NCBI RefSeq assembly: GCF_000153405.2
Contig: NC_020802.1
Location: 2,499,883-2,563,882 of the forward strand
Direction: 5' to 3'
Length of the DNA stretch: 64,000 bases
Source: Psychromonas sp. CNPT3
GTDB taxonomy: Bacteria > Pseudomonadota > Gammaproteobacteria > Enterobacterales > Psychromonadaceae
Shown here: piece after piece, positions 1 to 8,710 of the stretch
Layout: every line of letters starts with the position of its first letter
How positions within the stretch are numbered: position 1 is the first letter of the stretch
The notes under the pieces: model-generated
Seen by the model: only the letters and a program-made list of their open reading frames with translations
Told to the model about the DNA's origin: nothing
Databases searched by the model: none
Program-made: the position numbers and the translations under genes

Positions 1-1
1 C

Positions 2-814
2 GTTAATGAAATAAAAAAAGCGTTACGCAAAAACAAACTATTTTCTGTTTGTGAAGAAGCTTCTTGTCCTAACCTAAATGAATGCTTTAATCATGGCACC
101 GCCACGTTTATGATTTTAGGAGAGATCTGTACACGTCGCTGTCCATTTTGTGATGTTGGCCATGGTAAACCCTTAGCTGTCGATAAAGATGAGCCAAAAA
201 AACTAGCTGAAACAGTGCGCGATATGAAATTAAAGTACGTTGTGATCACCTCGGTAGATAGAGATGATTTACGAGATGGAGGCGCACAACACTTTGCAGA
301 TTGTATTCGTGAAATTCGGTTGCTAAGTCCAGCCATTAAAATTGAAATATTGGTACCTGATTTCAAAGGTAGAATGGATAAAGCATTAGCCTGCTTTGAA
401 CATGATATACCGGATGTATTTAACCATAACTTAGAAACAGCGCCACACTTGTACCAAAAAGTTCGCCCCGGTGCTGACTATAAATGGTCTTTACAATTAT
501 TGAAAAAATTCAAACAACAACATCCACAGGTACCGACAAAATCAGGAATAATGGTGGGACTGGGTGAAAATAATGCGGAGATTGAACAAGTATTAGAAGA
601 TTTGCACGCTCATGGCGTAACAATGCTGACGCTCGGTCAGTATTTACAACCAAGCTTACAACATTTAGCCGTTGAACGTTACGTGCACCCAGATGAGTTT
701 GCTAACTTCTCAAAACGCGCCAAAGAAATTGGTTTTGAACATGCAGCCTGCGGCCCTTTAGTACGATCGTCTTACCATGCTGATTTACAAGCATCAGGAC
801 ATGAAGTTAAGTAA
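2..814 (+). CDS. lipA: Lipoyl synthase, 5'-truncated by the window edge
   Basis: Radical SAM enzyme that inserts two sulfurs into octanoyl-carrier protein to make the lipoyl cofactor. The frame is open from base 2, so the start lies outside the window. The auxiliary cluster ligands are visible as C-x4-C-x5-C ([13 protein letters not shown]), followed by the radical SAM motif CTRRCPFC and the conserved C-terminal RSSYHA. An internal ATG at 110 is not the start because the auxiliary cysteines lie upstream of it in frame. The gene is followed by a likely terminator. lipB would be expected upstream but cannot be seen. Confidence 0.97.
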   Translation, partial: VNEIKKALRKNKLFSVCEEASCPNLNECFNHGTATFMILGEICTRRCPFCDVGHGKPLAVDKDEPKKLAETVRDMKLKYVVITSVDRDDLRDGGAQHFADCIREIRLLSPAIKIEILVPDFKGRMDKALACFEHDIPDVFNHNLETAPHLYQKVRPGADYKWSLQLLKKFKQQHPQVPTKSGIMVGLGENNAEIEQVLEDLHAHGVTMLTLGQYLQPSLQHLAVERYVHPDEFANFSKRAKEIGFEHAACGPLVRSSYHADLQASGHEVK

Positions 815-831
815 TTTCATTCATTAAATAT

Positions 832-866
832 AGAGTAGAGGATCGCATTTTCTCTGCTCTGTTTTT
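832..866 (+). terminator. Probable intrinsic terminator of lipA
   Basis: A 9-bp stem (AGAGTAGAG with CTCTGCTCT, one G-U pair) is followed by a run of five T, 18 bases after the lipA stop. Confidence 0.6.
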
Positions 867-1159
867 ATCTACAAACGCCTTATAACGATTCATTTTTTAT
901 CATTATTCCCTCTGTTTCATATACAACTCTTCTCATTCTCATAAAGCATTCCATTTAACGCCTCTTTTTTATACACCTACATTTCTCACTCTCTACCTAG
1001 CATCTACTCACAGAGGCTAGTTAACGTGTATTTCTTTGCATAAAAAGTCTACTTGCTCACAAAACAACAGCATATCATTGTTTTTAAAATCAATTTCACG
1101 AAATAATCCAAATCAAATATTAAGCATATACATTAAAAAAAACTAAAATGGGACAAAAA
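867..1159. other. AT-rich intergenic stretch
   Basis: About 290 bases between the lipA terminator and the next gene. No convincing ORF, RNA gene or repeat was seen. It presumably contains the promoter of the downstream gene, but no clear -35/-10 pair was identified. Confidence 0.5.
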
Positions 1160-1792
1160 ATGAAACGAAAATTATTATTATGCACTTTGATGACATATTG
1201 CGCATTCAGCTCAGCGCAAGCAGCACAAACTAACGGCTTAGATCTCGGCCCATTAACCTCTTTAATTGGCACATGGAAGAGCATCGATAGCGGAGGCATT
1301 GATGTTGCACCCGGGCAGACACAAAGCGCTGTTGGTGAAGGGGGCGTCGCAATTGAGCCCTATTATGAAACAATCACCTACCAAGCTGTAGCAGATGCAA
1401 CCAATGCCAGCACACAATATTTAACCGCGTTGTATTATAAACAAGAAGTTTTTAGATCGCGTGATAATCAAAAATTTCATGATCAGCGCGGTTATTTAAT
1501 TTATGACAAGAAAAAAAATATGCTATACAACTCCTTTTGTATACCTCGTGCCGTGTGCATTGTCGCGCAAGCGAAAATAGATAATAGCAGTAAAATAATT
1601 AATTTTGAAAGTGCACCAAGAGGTATTGCAGAGAGTGGATTTATGACCCAAAAGGATACGACAACAAAGTTTACGATGTCACTGGATCTGTCTAAAAAAG
1701 ATATTTTAAAATACACTCAAATGACTAGCTTAAATGTTTATGGTAAAGCTTTTTCTCATTCTGATTCTGCCACCTTAAAAAGAATACAGTAA
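1160..1792 (+). CDS. Exported nitrobindin/FABP-like beta-barrel protein
   Basis: Starts with a signal peptide (MKRKLLLCTLMTYCAFSSAQA) and a likely cleavage site after AQA. The mature part opens with LGPLTSLIGTWKS, resembling the first strand of the heme-binding beta-barrel (nitrobindin/THAP4-like, FABP) family. It continues with alternating strands such as RGYLIYDKKKNMLYNSF. I chose the ATG at 1160 rather than 1148 because GGGA lies 6 bases upstream and the signal peptide then begins with the usual positive residues. Ligand and function are unknown. Export is unusual, since known nitrobindins are cytoplasmic. The family call rests on weak similarity. Confidence 0.6.
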   Translation: MKRKLLLCTLMTYCAFSSAQAAQTNGLDLGPLTSLIGTWKSIDSGGIDVAPGQTQSAVGEGGVAIEPYYETITYQAVADATNASTQYLTALYYKQEVFRSRDNQKFHDQRGYLIYDKKKNMLYNSFCIPRAVCIVAQAKIDNSSKIINFESAPRGIAESGFMTQKDTTTKFTMSLDLSKKDILKYTQMTSLNVYGKAFSHSDSATLKRIQ

Positions 1793-1900
1793 ATAGCAAC
1801 ATGGCGAAGCTTGATACACTCATATATTAAGATCTAAATTTAAGCTTTATCGATACCTTTTAAATCCTCTCTTTGGGCGCCTGATCAGGAGCCCAAAAAC

Positions 1901-3847
1901 TCAACATTTCACCCCAGAAACGCATAAAGAGGGACTGTTAGTTAATGATGATGCTGAGGACAAAAATTCACCTTGGCCTGCATAGATACCTAATTTTCGC
2001 AAATATTTCCACTCATATTCATTATCTACGCCCAATGCAATCACTTTAGTACGGCTGTTTAAGCAGCTTGCGACTAAGCTTTGCAATGCAATTTGATTGT
2101 TTTTTCTGCATTGCACATCGCGGATCAAACTTTGATGGATTTTAATATAATCCACATTAAAATCAATAATATATTGTGTACTTATGACCACTTTTCCTAC
2201 TTGATCAATCGCAATCTTGCATCCTATTTTTTGCAACGTTACCAACGGCTTACGTAAGTCCTCATAATGATGCGCCATACATTGCTCTGATATTTCAAGC
2301 ACTAACTTTTTACGAAGTGCCTTAGGGAGTTGCATTAATTCATAAATAAACCATTGGAAAACACGCCTGTTTAATAAAATATCAGTACTGATAGAGATAC
2401 CAATCGCAATACTATTGCGCCCTCTTTTGGTTAATAAACCCAAAATCTGAGTAAGAATATATTTTTCCATCTGAGGCTGGAATCCACATTTTTTAGCCAT
2501 CACTAAAAAAACAGAGGGAGGAAGTAAGGGGTTATCATCTTTACATATACGCGCTAATAATTGCACGTAGTGACATTTATTTTGTCGCGCAGAAATCACT
2601 TGTTGTTGGTAAAAGAAAACCTTTTTCTCAGTGTATACTTTTTCTAAAAAGTGCCCCCAATAGATAGAGCCCTTTTGTAAACTATTTTGTAAAATTGATT
2701 GGTCTTCTAAAAACCAACCACTTGCTTTTTGATGCTCAGCAACTAATAACGCGCGCTCTACATTTTCGATGAGTAACGCAGGCTTATCACCGCTATTAAA
2801 ATGGCTCACGCCAATGTGAAAGAAACAGTCTTTATCCAGACAATCCGGCAAATACAGTAAAAACAAACGTTTCATTAATCTTTTAGACAAGATCTCAGTT
2901 TCAGAATATGAGACTTGTGGGATCATAAGAACAAATTCATACTTTGAAAAACGCCCCAGAAAATTATCTTCGTAAGGGCTAACAAATTGCGTTAATAAAG
3001 AGCTTATTTGCAATAATAATTTATGATATTCCGTTTCACCCTCACTCCAGTAAACAGACTCTAACTCTTTAAAGTTGATAATTAATAATGCACTCGATAA
3101 CACACTATTATCTTCTGTCGCTATTTCTAAGCGGTTAATAAATGCAAAGTGATTAGCAAGCCCCGTTGTCGTATCAATAAAAACCTGACTTCGAATAAAG
3201 GCATCAAAGTGGCTACGTTGCTTTTTACTTTCTTCAAGCTGCGTTGATAAATCATACAGAGCTTTACTGGCATATTTAGGCCACTCTCCCGCCAATGGAA
3301 TGCGCGCTGTGGGATTTTTTTGTAATAAGTACTTAGCTCTTTGCTCTAATAACTCGGCCCCTCTAAAGTGTTTTTTTATCCAAAAAACAGATCCAAAAAG
3401 CAAACTCAAACTTAAAAAAATAGCAGATAATATGCCTAATAACGGGTAAAAACTAAAATGGACTTCATCATAGGGTTGGATGGTTTCGAGTTCGAGAACT
3501 AAGCGTGGGTATCTTTTTAATGGATATTTAAAACGTAATAATAAGCGATCTGGATAAGCGATATTATTTTCATAATAATTGTCGACTAAAACATTTTCAT
3601 GATCTTTTAATTGTAAACGGATCACCCCAGATACCTTCAACAAATCAGGGAGCCAAGCATCTAAGGCTTTATGATCTATATTTTTATCAAGTTGTATCTC
3701 TATTAGATTAACAATCGCATCCATACGTTGTTGATGATATTTAAGTGACAAACTACGTAAACTAAATATTCCCCCTAATAAAATCAAAGTGATACAACTA
3801 AGTACAATCGCGGTGGTCAGCAATGTAAATTTGTCCGTAAATTTCAT
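1901..3847 (-). CDS. csrD: CsrD-type regulator with degenerate GGDEF and EAL domains
   Basis: 648 aa, close to E. coli CsrD (about 646), which promotes RNase E-dependent decay of the CsrB/CsrC small RNAs without making or degrading c-di-GMP. There is an N-terminal membrane anchor (residues about 9-33), a periplasmic loop, and a second membrane segment near 132-156. A GGDEF-like domain (about 220-370) has GRFSKYEF in place of the catalytic motif. An EAL-like domain (about 400-640) has QLLARI where EAL should be. These losses fit CsrD or Vibrio MshH rather than an active enzyme. The gene is transcribed away from rsmC. Exact orthology is inferred from architecture and length. Confidence 0.75.
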   Translation of the reverse strand: MKFTDKFTLLTTAIVLSCITLILLGGIFSLRSLSLKYHQQRMDAIVNLIEIQLDKNIDHKALDAWLPDLLKVSGVIRLQLKDHENVLVDNYYENNIAYPDRLLLRFKYPLKRYPRLVLELETIQPYDEVHFSFYPLLGILSAIFLSLSLLFGSVFWIKKHFRGAELLEQRAKYLLQKNPTARIPLAGEWPKYASKALYDLSTQLEESKKQRSHFDAFIRSQVFIDTTTGLANHFAFINRLEIATEDNSVLSSALLIINFKELESVYWSEGETEYHKLLLQISSLLTQFVSPYEDNFLGRFSKYEFVLMIPQVSYSETEILSKRLMKRLFLLYLPDCLDKDCFFHIGVSHFNSGDKPALLIENVERALLVAEHQKASGWFLEDQSILQNSLQKGSIYWGHFLEKVYTEKKVFFYQQQVISARQNKCHYVQLLARICKDDNPLLPPSVFLVMAKKCGFQPQMEKYILTQILGLLTKRGRNSIAIGISISTDILLNRRVFQWFIYELMQLPKALRKKLVLEISEQCMAHHYEDLRKPLVTLQKIGCKIAIDQVGKVVISTQYIIDFNVDYIKIHQSLIRDVQCRKNNQIALQSLVASCLNSRTKVIALGVDNEYEWKYLRKLGIYAGQGEFLSSASSLTNSPSLCVSGVKC

Positions 3848-3940
3848 AAATCCCTTAGTTACTAAATAATTTCATCCTATTGCATTTATACAATATAATG
3901 CATAAATATCATAGATCACGATTTTACACAGGATACATAA

Positions 3941-4987
3941 ATGCCAGTTATGCCGCAAAAATATGCAAACCCAAGTCAATTATTACAGCGCAATTACTCA
4001 CTGTTTGAAAACAAAAATATTTTAGTTGCGGGGAACATCACTGATGAGTACCCTCTCGCGCTACAAACCCTAGCACATTCGAGTACTTTTTGTTTTAGTG
4101 ATTATCGTTACTACCGACAAATTAAAGATAAATTAGGCGCATCAAAGGTCTACTTTACAGATAATTATCAAGGCGACGAGGTTTTCGATTTATTACTTAT
4201 CTACTTACCAAAAGCTAAGCAAGAAACCTTATATCTTCTTGCAAGTTTAAGTGTGCATTTACAACAAGGTGCAGCCATTATTCTTGTGGGTGAGAAGAAA
4301 TGTGGAATTAAAAGTGCAAGTACCTTATTAAAAACTTACGCCTCTAATGTCAATGCAATTGATTCAGCAAGACACTGCTCTGTTTTATATGCTGAGCTCG
4401 ATAAACCCGTAAAACCTTTTATTCAACAAGATTGGATCAAAACATACCCCATCACCATTAATGAGACGCACTTAGATATATGCTCACTGCCGGGCGTCTT
4501 TAGCTATGGCGCTTTAGATCAAGGTAGCTCATTGTTATTACAAAGTTTGCCTAATAAAATATCAGGAAACATTCTTGATTTTGGCTGTGGGGCGGGTGTC
4601 ATTGCTTGTTATTTGCTCACCAAATACAGCGATCTTAATGTCGATCTTATTGATGTTAATGTTTATGCGTTAGCAAGTGCTAAATTGTCATTATTAAAAA
4701 ACAACCTAGAAGGCGAGGTTTTCCCCTCTGATGTTTTTTCTGATGTAAATAAAAAATATGACTTATTAATTTCTAATCCACCTTTCCACTCGGGTAAAGA
4801 AACTGATTATCAAGCTGCTGAAACCTTTATCGAGCAATCTGTAAACTTTTTAGCCCGTCGCGGTAAATTAAATATTGTTGCCAATAAGTTTTTACGCTAC
4901 GAGCCTCTACTTGAAAAAGTATTACAAGAAGCAAATGAAGTACAACACAACAATAAATTTAAAGTCTTAAGTTACACCCTTAAATAA
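3941..4987 (+). CDS. rsmC: 16S rRNA m2G1207 methyltransferase
   Basis: 348 aa. It methylates G1207 of 16S rRNA in the small subunit. The N-terminal half is the degenerate MTS-like domain of the family. The C-terminal half carries the SAM-binding motif ILDFGCGAGVIACYL (about residue 210) and the substrate-base motif SNPPFHSG (about 280). An AGGAT sequence 7 bases upstream supports the ATG at 3941, although an ATG three codons later is also possible. Length and motif order are typical. It is divergent from csrD. Confidence 0.92.
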   Translation: MPVMPQKYANPSQLLQRNYSLFENKNILVAGNITDEYPLALQTLAHSSTFCFSDYRYYRQIKDKLGASKVYFTDNYQGDEVFDLLLIYLPKAKQETLYLLASLSVHLQQGAAIILVGEKKCGIKSASTLLKTYASNVNAIDSARHCSVLYAELDKPVKPFIQQDWIKTYPITINETHLDICSLPGVFSYGALDQGSSLLLQSLPNKISGNILDFGCGAGVIACYLLTKYSDLNVDLIDVNVYALASAKLSLLKNNLEGEVFPSDVFSDVNKKYDLLISNPPFHSGKETDYQAAETFIEQSVNFLARRGKLNIVANKFLRYEPLLEKVLQEANEVQHNNKFKVLSYTLK

Positions 4988-5012
4988 GATAATTTTATTG
5001 CATATTAAATCC

Positions 5013-5036
5013 CTATTCTCCCTAATGGGTGAATAG
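5013..5036 (+). terminator. Possible weak terminator of rsmC
   Basis: A hairpin (CTATTC-T-CCC, loop TAAT, GGG-T-GAATAG) lies 26 bases after rsmC but has no clear T tract, so it may be only a 3'-end stabilising stem. Confidence 0.35.
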
Positions 5037-5315
5037 AGATTTGAGTTTGTATTACAATCGATTCAAACTATCGTCCCTTTAATTCGATGTCTACAATATT
5101 TAATTGTCAAAAAAAAACACATTTCATCAAAAACTAACACGCAAAAACCAACACTCCCAAAAACGCCTCATTTTTAGGTGAAAACATAAAATTAAAGCCA
5201 AAAAGAATAACAACAAAGCAATAAAAACATCTAATAATTCAGTTGGTTTTTTTACATAAAAAAATAAAAAACAATCTAATACACTGATAATTAAAGTGAA
5301 TAACCATGAGACACC
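5037..5315. other. AT-rich intergenic stretch upstream of the chemoreceptor gene
   Basis: No supported gene. A minus-strand 67-codon frame here (5127-5330) would need a TTG start directly abutting GGAGG and is probably spurious. Confidence 0.45.
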
Positions 5316-5341
5316 TAACTTACAAATCAACCTCCCGATAA
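5316..5341 (+). promoter_or_regulatory. Candidate sigma-28 (FliA) promoter
   Basis: TAACTTAC, a 10-base spacer, then CCCGATAA resembles the flagellar sigma-28 consensus TAAAGTTT-N11-GCCGATAA. It lies about 185 bases upstream of a methyl-accepting chemotaxis gene, the kind of gene this sigma factor controls. The -35 match and spacing are imperfect. Confidence 0.35.
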
Positions 5342-5524
5342 CCGCCCTTATTTTACCCCCTTAAATTCACAACCTTAAAAAATCCGATTTATTTTTGACT
5401 TAAAATCCATCTCACACTTTAAACTTGATATGCAGCACAAAAACAAATAAATAAAGTAAATAAATTATCCTTTTGGAGTAATGAAACTAATATAAATAAA
5501 TGCAGCCATACAAAAGGAAATAAA

Positions 5525-7243
5525 ATGCAAAATAACCAACCCATTAATACTAATGAGAAGCATTTTAAAGTCGGTAGTACTTTAGTGTCAGTCACCAATA
5601 CTAACGGTGTTATCGAATATATTAATAGTGATTTCGAAGAAATTTCAGGTTTTAGCAAAGAAGAATTAATCGGTCAAAACCATAATATTGTTCGCCATCC
5701 AGATATGCCTGAAGCCGCCTTTGCTGATTTATGGGGCACGATAAAAACAGATGGTGAATGGCGCGGTATTGTAAAAAACAGATGTAAAGACGGTAGTTTT
5801 TATTGGGTTGATGCTTATGTTATCCCTGTTTATAAAAATGGCCAAAAAGTAGGGTATCAATCGATTCGTAGCATTCCAACTCGCGCGCAGATAGAGGGCG
5901 CAGAAGCACTTTATCGGACGCTAAATGCCAACAAAAGCTTAACCATCAAGCATAAGGTGAAATGGGGAGACATTGATATGTCTCGTAAATTATCCTATCT
6001 CGTTAGCATGACATTAATGGTAATGGTCGCATTAGCCATCTTTTATGGCCTTGAAACTAATCACAGTAATAATATGTTAGCCGAACAATTATCTATTTTG
6101 CAAAATATACCAAGCTTAAGCGCAGAGCAACAAAACTTACAACAATATATTCTTTCACAAAATAATGATCAATTGATAAACTTTAGCCTAATGGCTGTCG
6201 TAGGAGCCCTTATTATTACTCTCTGGCTCCTTATGCTTAATTCAATGATAAAACCTATCATTAAAATTCGTGAGCAACTGCGCTTAATTGCAGGAGGAGA
6301 TTTAACTAAAATCGTAGACTCCACTAAAACCGATGAGATCGGCAAAGCGACCATGGCAGTAAAATTACTGCAAGCACGTTTACGTACTATCTTTGGGCAG
6401 TTTATTGAAACAACAGAGCAACTTGTCGCCTCTGCTGATAACGTATCAAGTAGTAGCCTTAATATGCAACAAGGTATGCAAAAACAAACAGACGATACGA
6501 ATTTAGTTGCCACGGCGATGAATGAAATGTTGGCATCTGTTGAAGATGTATCAAACAATGCTAAAACGGCCTCTAAAGAAACAGAAAGAGCAGATGAAGA
6601 CTCTCAAAGTGGAGCTGAGGTTGTTAATACTGCGCATACTGCGATGACAAAATTATCCAATGAAGTAAAAGAGACAGCCAGTGTTATTAATAGGCTTGCT
6701 GACGAGAGTAATAAGATAAGTACCATTACCGATACTATTAGTAGCATTGCAGAGCAAACGAATCTACTCGCACTTAATGCGGCCATTGAGGCTGCTCGAG
6801 CAGGTGAGCAAGGTCGAGGATTTGCGGTCGTTGCAGATGAAGTACGTTCACTTGCTTCGCGCACTCAAGATGCGACCAGTGAAATTCGTGGCATGATCGA
6901 TAATTTACACAGTGGTATTAGTGGCGCAGTTGAGGCGATGGAAGACAATATTCAGCAAGTTTCAACAGCCCTAGCTGAAGTAGAAACATCTAAAGAAAGC
7001 TTTACGCGTATCAGCAGTGCGATTAAAGAGATAAATACGATGAATTCACATATCGCAACGGCAGCTGAAGAGCAACGCCAAGTATCCCAAGAGATGAATC
7101 AAAATATCTTGTCGATTAACAATCAATCTAATGAAGCGACGAGTGAAGCGGTTGAACTACAGAAAAACGCGCTGAAACTCAATGCGATGGCAGTTGGATT
7201 ACAAGAGCAACTTGATACCATTGATTTAGGAAAAGTGTCTTAA
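5525..7243 (+). CDS. PAS-containing methyl-accepting chemotaxis protein (Aer-like)
   Basis: 572 aa. The N-terminal PAS domain (about 15-125) includes SGFSKEELIGQNHNIVRHPD and GEWRGIVKNRCKDGSFYWV, as in Aer-type redox/energy receptors. Two membrane segments (about 153-172 and 217-240) enclose a short loop. They are followed by a HAMP region (about 240-292) and a signalling coiled coil whose hairpin tip contains EQTNLLALNAAIEAARAGEQ. It should signal through CheW/CheA to the flagellar motor. The ligand (probably FAD or heme in the PAS pocket) cannot be read from sequence. A candidate sigma-28 promoter lies upstream. Confidence 0.93.
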   Translation: MQNNQPINTNEKHFKVGSTLVSVTNTNGVIEYINSDFEEISGFSKEELIGQNHNIVRHPDMPEAAFADLWGTIKTDGEWRGIVKNRCKDGSFYWVDAYVIPVYKNGQKVGYQSIRSIPTRAQIEGAEALYRTLNANKSLTIKHKVKWGDIDMSRKLSYLVSMTLMVMVALAIFYGLETNHSNNMLAEQLSILQNIPSLSAEQQNLQQYILSQNNDQLINFSLMAVVGALIITLWLLMLNSMIKPIIKIREQLRLIAGGDLTKIVDSTKTDEIGKATMAVKLLQARLRTIFGQFIETTEQLVASADNVSSSSLNMQQGMQKQTDDTNLVATAMNEMLASVEDVSNNAKTASKETERADEDSQSGAEVVNTAHTAMTKLSNEVKETASVINRLADESNKISTITDTISSIAEQTNLLALNAAIEAARAGEQGRGFAVVADEVRSLASRTQDATSEIRGMIDNLHSGISGAVEAMEDNIQQVSTALAEVETSKESFTRISSAIKEINTMNSHIATAAEEQRQVSQEMNQNILSINNQSNEATSEAVELQKNALKLNAMAVGLQEQLDTIDLGKVS

Positions 7244-7259
7244 TATAAGCTTTATCTCT

Positions 7260-7297
7260 AACCGAACACCTAAAAATACTTTATTAGGTGTTCGGTT
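7260..7297 (+). terminator. Strong hairpin after the chemoreceptor gene
   Basis: A perfect 14-bp stem (7260-7273 with 7284-7297, AACCGAACACCTAA and its complement) with a 10-base loop lies 16 bases after the stop codon. The T tract is poor, but a second long hairpin follows. Confidence 0.5.
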
Positions 7298-7301
7298 GGG
7301 T

Positions 7302-7358
7302 ATATAAACAAAAAAAGATAAAAGGTATTAAAGCCTTTTATCTTTTTTTTGTTTATAT
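7302..7358. terminator. Bidirectional terminator in a long inverted repeat
   Basis: Arms of 24 and 25 bases (7302-7325 and 7334-7358) differ by one extra T and enclose an 8-base loop. The A7 and T8 tracts on either side let it work for the chemoreceptor on the plus strand and for the convergent isomerase gene on the minus strand. Confidence 0.75.
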
Positions 7359-7530
7359 CAACTCTCAAAGCCACGCTTAAATGAAATTATATTTCTCAGC
7401 CATAAATATCCTCGAGTATCTGATCTTGTTGGGCCTTTTATAAAAAATCAGAGTGAAATAATCACACCTGACATATTTAAGTAAAAGGCATAACACTTTT
7501 TTAATTCACTTAATTAATAAGCAAAAGCTC

Positions 7531-8487
7531 TTATTGACCCCACTCAATAATACCCTCGATATCTTTTTCATTCGCGCTCACAATCAGCCATTTAATATGC
7601 TTTTCTCGCATCAAATCTTCTGCCTCACTGAGGCGTGCATTAGGCGAAATAAAGCAAGGATTGCTATTCATGAGATCACTCGCTATCGTCTCATGAACCG
7701 ATTTTCCAGAGAGCATAAAACGACGTAAATCGCCATCCGTGATCACGCCTTGTAAATGATCTTCATGCATCACTAAAGCGAGACCGGTACGCGTTTGCGT
7801 CATCACTAATAAAATATCCGTTAATGATGTGTCCGTTTTAACAAAAGGTAGATTCTCATGGCGCATTTCATTACGCACAAAGGTAAGTAAACGCTTACCT
7901 AGACTGCCACCAGGATGGAAACGTGCAAAATCCATAGGGGTAAAATGTTTTTCTAAGGTTAAAACTGACGATAGCGCATCGCCAATCACTAAGGTTAACG
8001 TCGTCGATGTCGTTGGAGCTAAGTTAATTGGGCAGGTTTCTTTTTGAATAGCGGCCACTAACACAACATCTGAATTTTTTGCAAGTGTCGAGTCTTTCGC
8101 GCCAGTAATAGAGATAATTTTATTGCCGAAATGTTGTAATGATGGAATTATTTTTAGCACTTCATCCGTTTCACCACTGTAAGAGATAAGTAGCAGTAAA
8201 TCTTCTGTTGTGATCATCCCAAGATCGCCATGAAAAGCTTCACCAGGGTGCATAAAGAAAGAGGGAGTACCAACAGAGGCAAGTGTCGCAGATATTTTTT
8301 TACCAATATGCCCCGATTTACCCATACCACAAACAATAATACGGCCTGTACAGCTTTTCATAAGATCTAAAGCATCTAAATACTCTGTTCCTAAGCCTTT
8401 TCTATGAGCATCTAATGCATCACTTTGTATTTTAAAAACATTACGAACTTCTTTTAATCGTTGCTCTTCTGATAATAAGACTGGCAT
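7531..8487 (-). CDS. Arabinose-5-phosphate isomerase, KdsD/GutQ/KpsF family
   Basis: 318 aa. It interconverts ribulose-5-phosphate and arabinose-5-phosphate, the first step toward Kdo for lipopolysaccharide or capsule. The SIS domain (about 30-190) has GRIIVCGMGKSGHIGKKIS, the HPGEAFHGDLGM segment with the family His and Glu residues, and SYSGETDEVLKI. Two CBS domains follow (about 205-318), including GVITDGDLRRF. The usual lptC, lptA and kdsC neighbours are absent, so this may be a GutQ- or KpsF-like second copy. Which paralogue it is cannot be decided here. Confidence 0.85.
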   Translation of the reverse strand: MPVLLSEEQRLKEVRNVFKIQSDALDAHRKGLGTEYLDALDLMKSCTGRIIVCGMGKSGHIGKKISATLASVGTPSFFMHPGEAFHGDLGMITTEDLLLLISYSGETDEVLKIIPSLQHFGNKIISITGAKDSTLAKNSDVVLVAAIQKETCPINLAPTTSTTLTLVIGDALSSVLTLEKHFTPMDFARFHPGGSLGKRLLTFVRNEMRHENLPFVKTDTSLTDILLVMTQTRTGLALVMHEDHLQGVITDGDLRRFMLSGKSVHETIASDLMNSNPCFISPNARLSEAEDLMREKHIKWLIVSANEKDIEGIIEWGQ

Positions 8488-8710
8488 ATAAAATTTCCCT
8501 TAACGTTGATAGGGCTAATTTTACTGTTTTTTATTTATTTTTAAAGCAATTATTATATTAAAAATTAATTTTTCATTACGTAAACATTAAAAATGTAAAA
8601 AAATAAACCACCGTCTCAATTATGAGATGAATTGATTGTTTTGACTGCATAAGTATTTATATTAAATGCTTGACCATGCGCTTAAATAGCACTTTATGAG
8701 TAGGGAAAAA

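Noticed and set aside
1872-1897. Hairpin TTTGGGC/GCCCAAA as a terminator between the beta-barrel gene and csrD
   Set aside because: The stem is real, but neither strand has a T tract after it, so termination is not supported.
5127-5330. 67-codon hydrophobic minus-strand ORF
   Set aside because: It would start at TTG directly abutting GGAGG, with no spacing for initiation, in an AT-rich region where such frames arise by chance.
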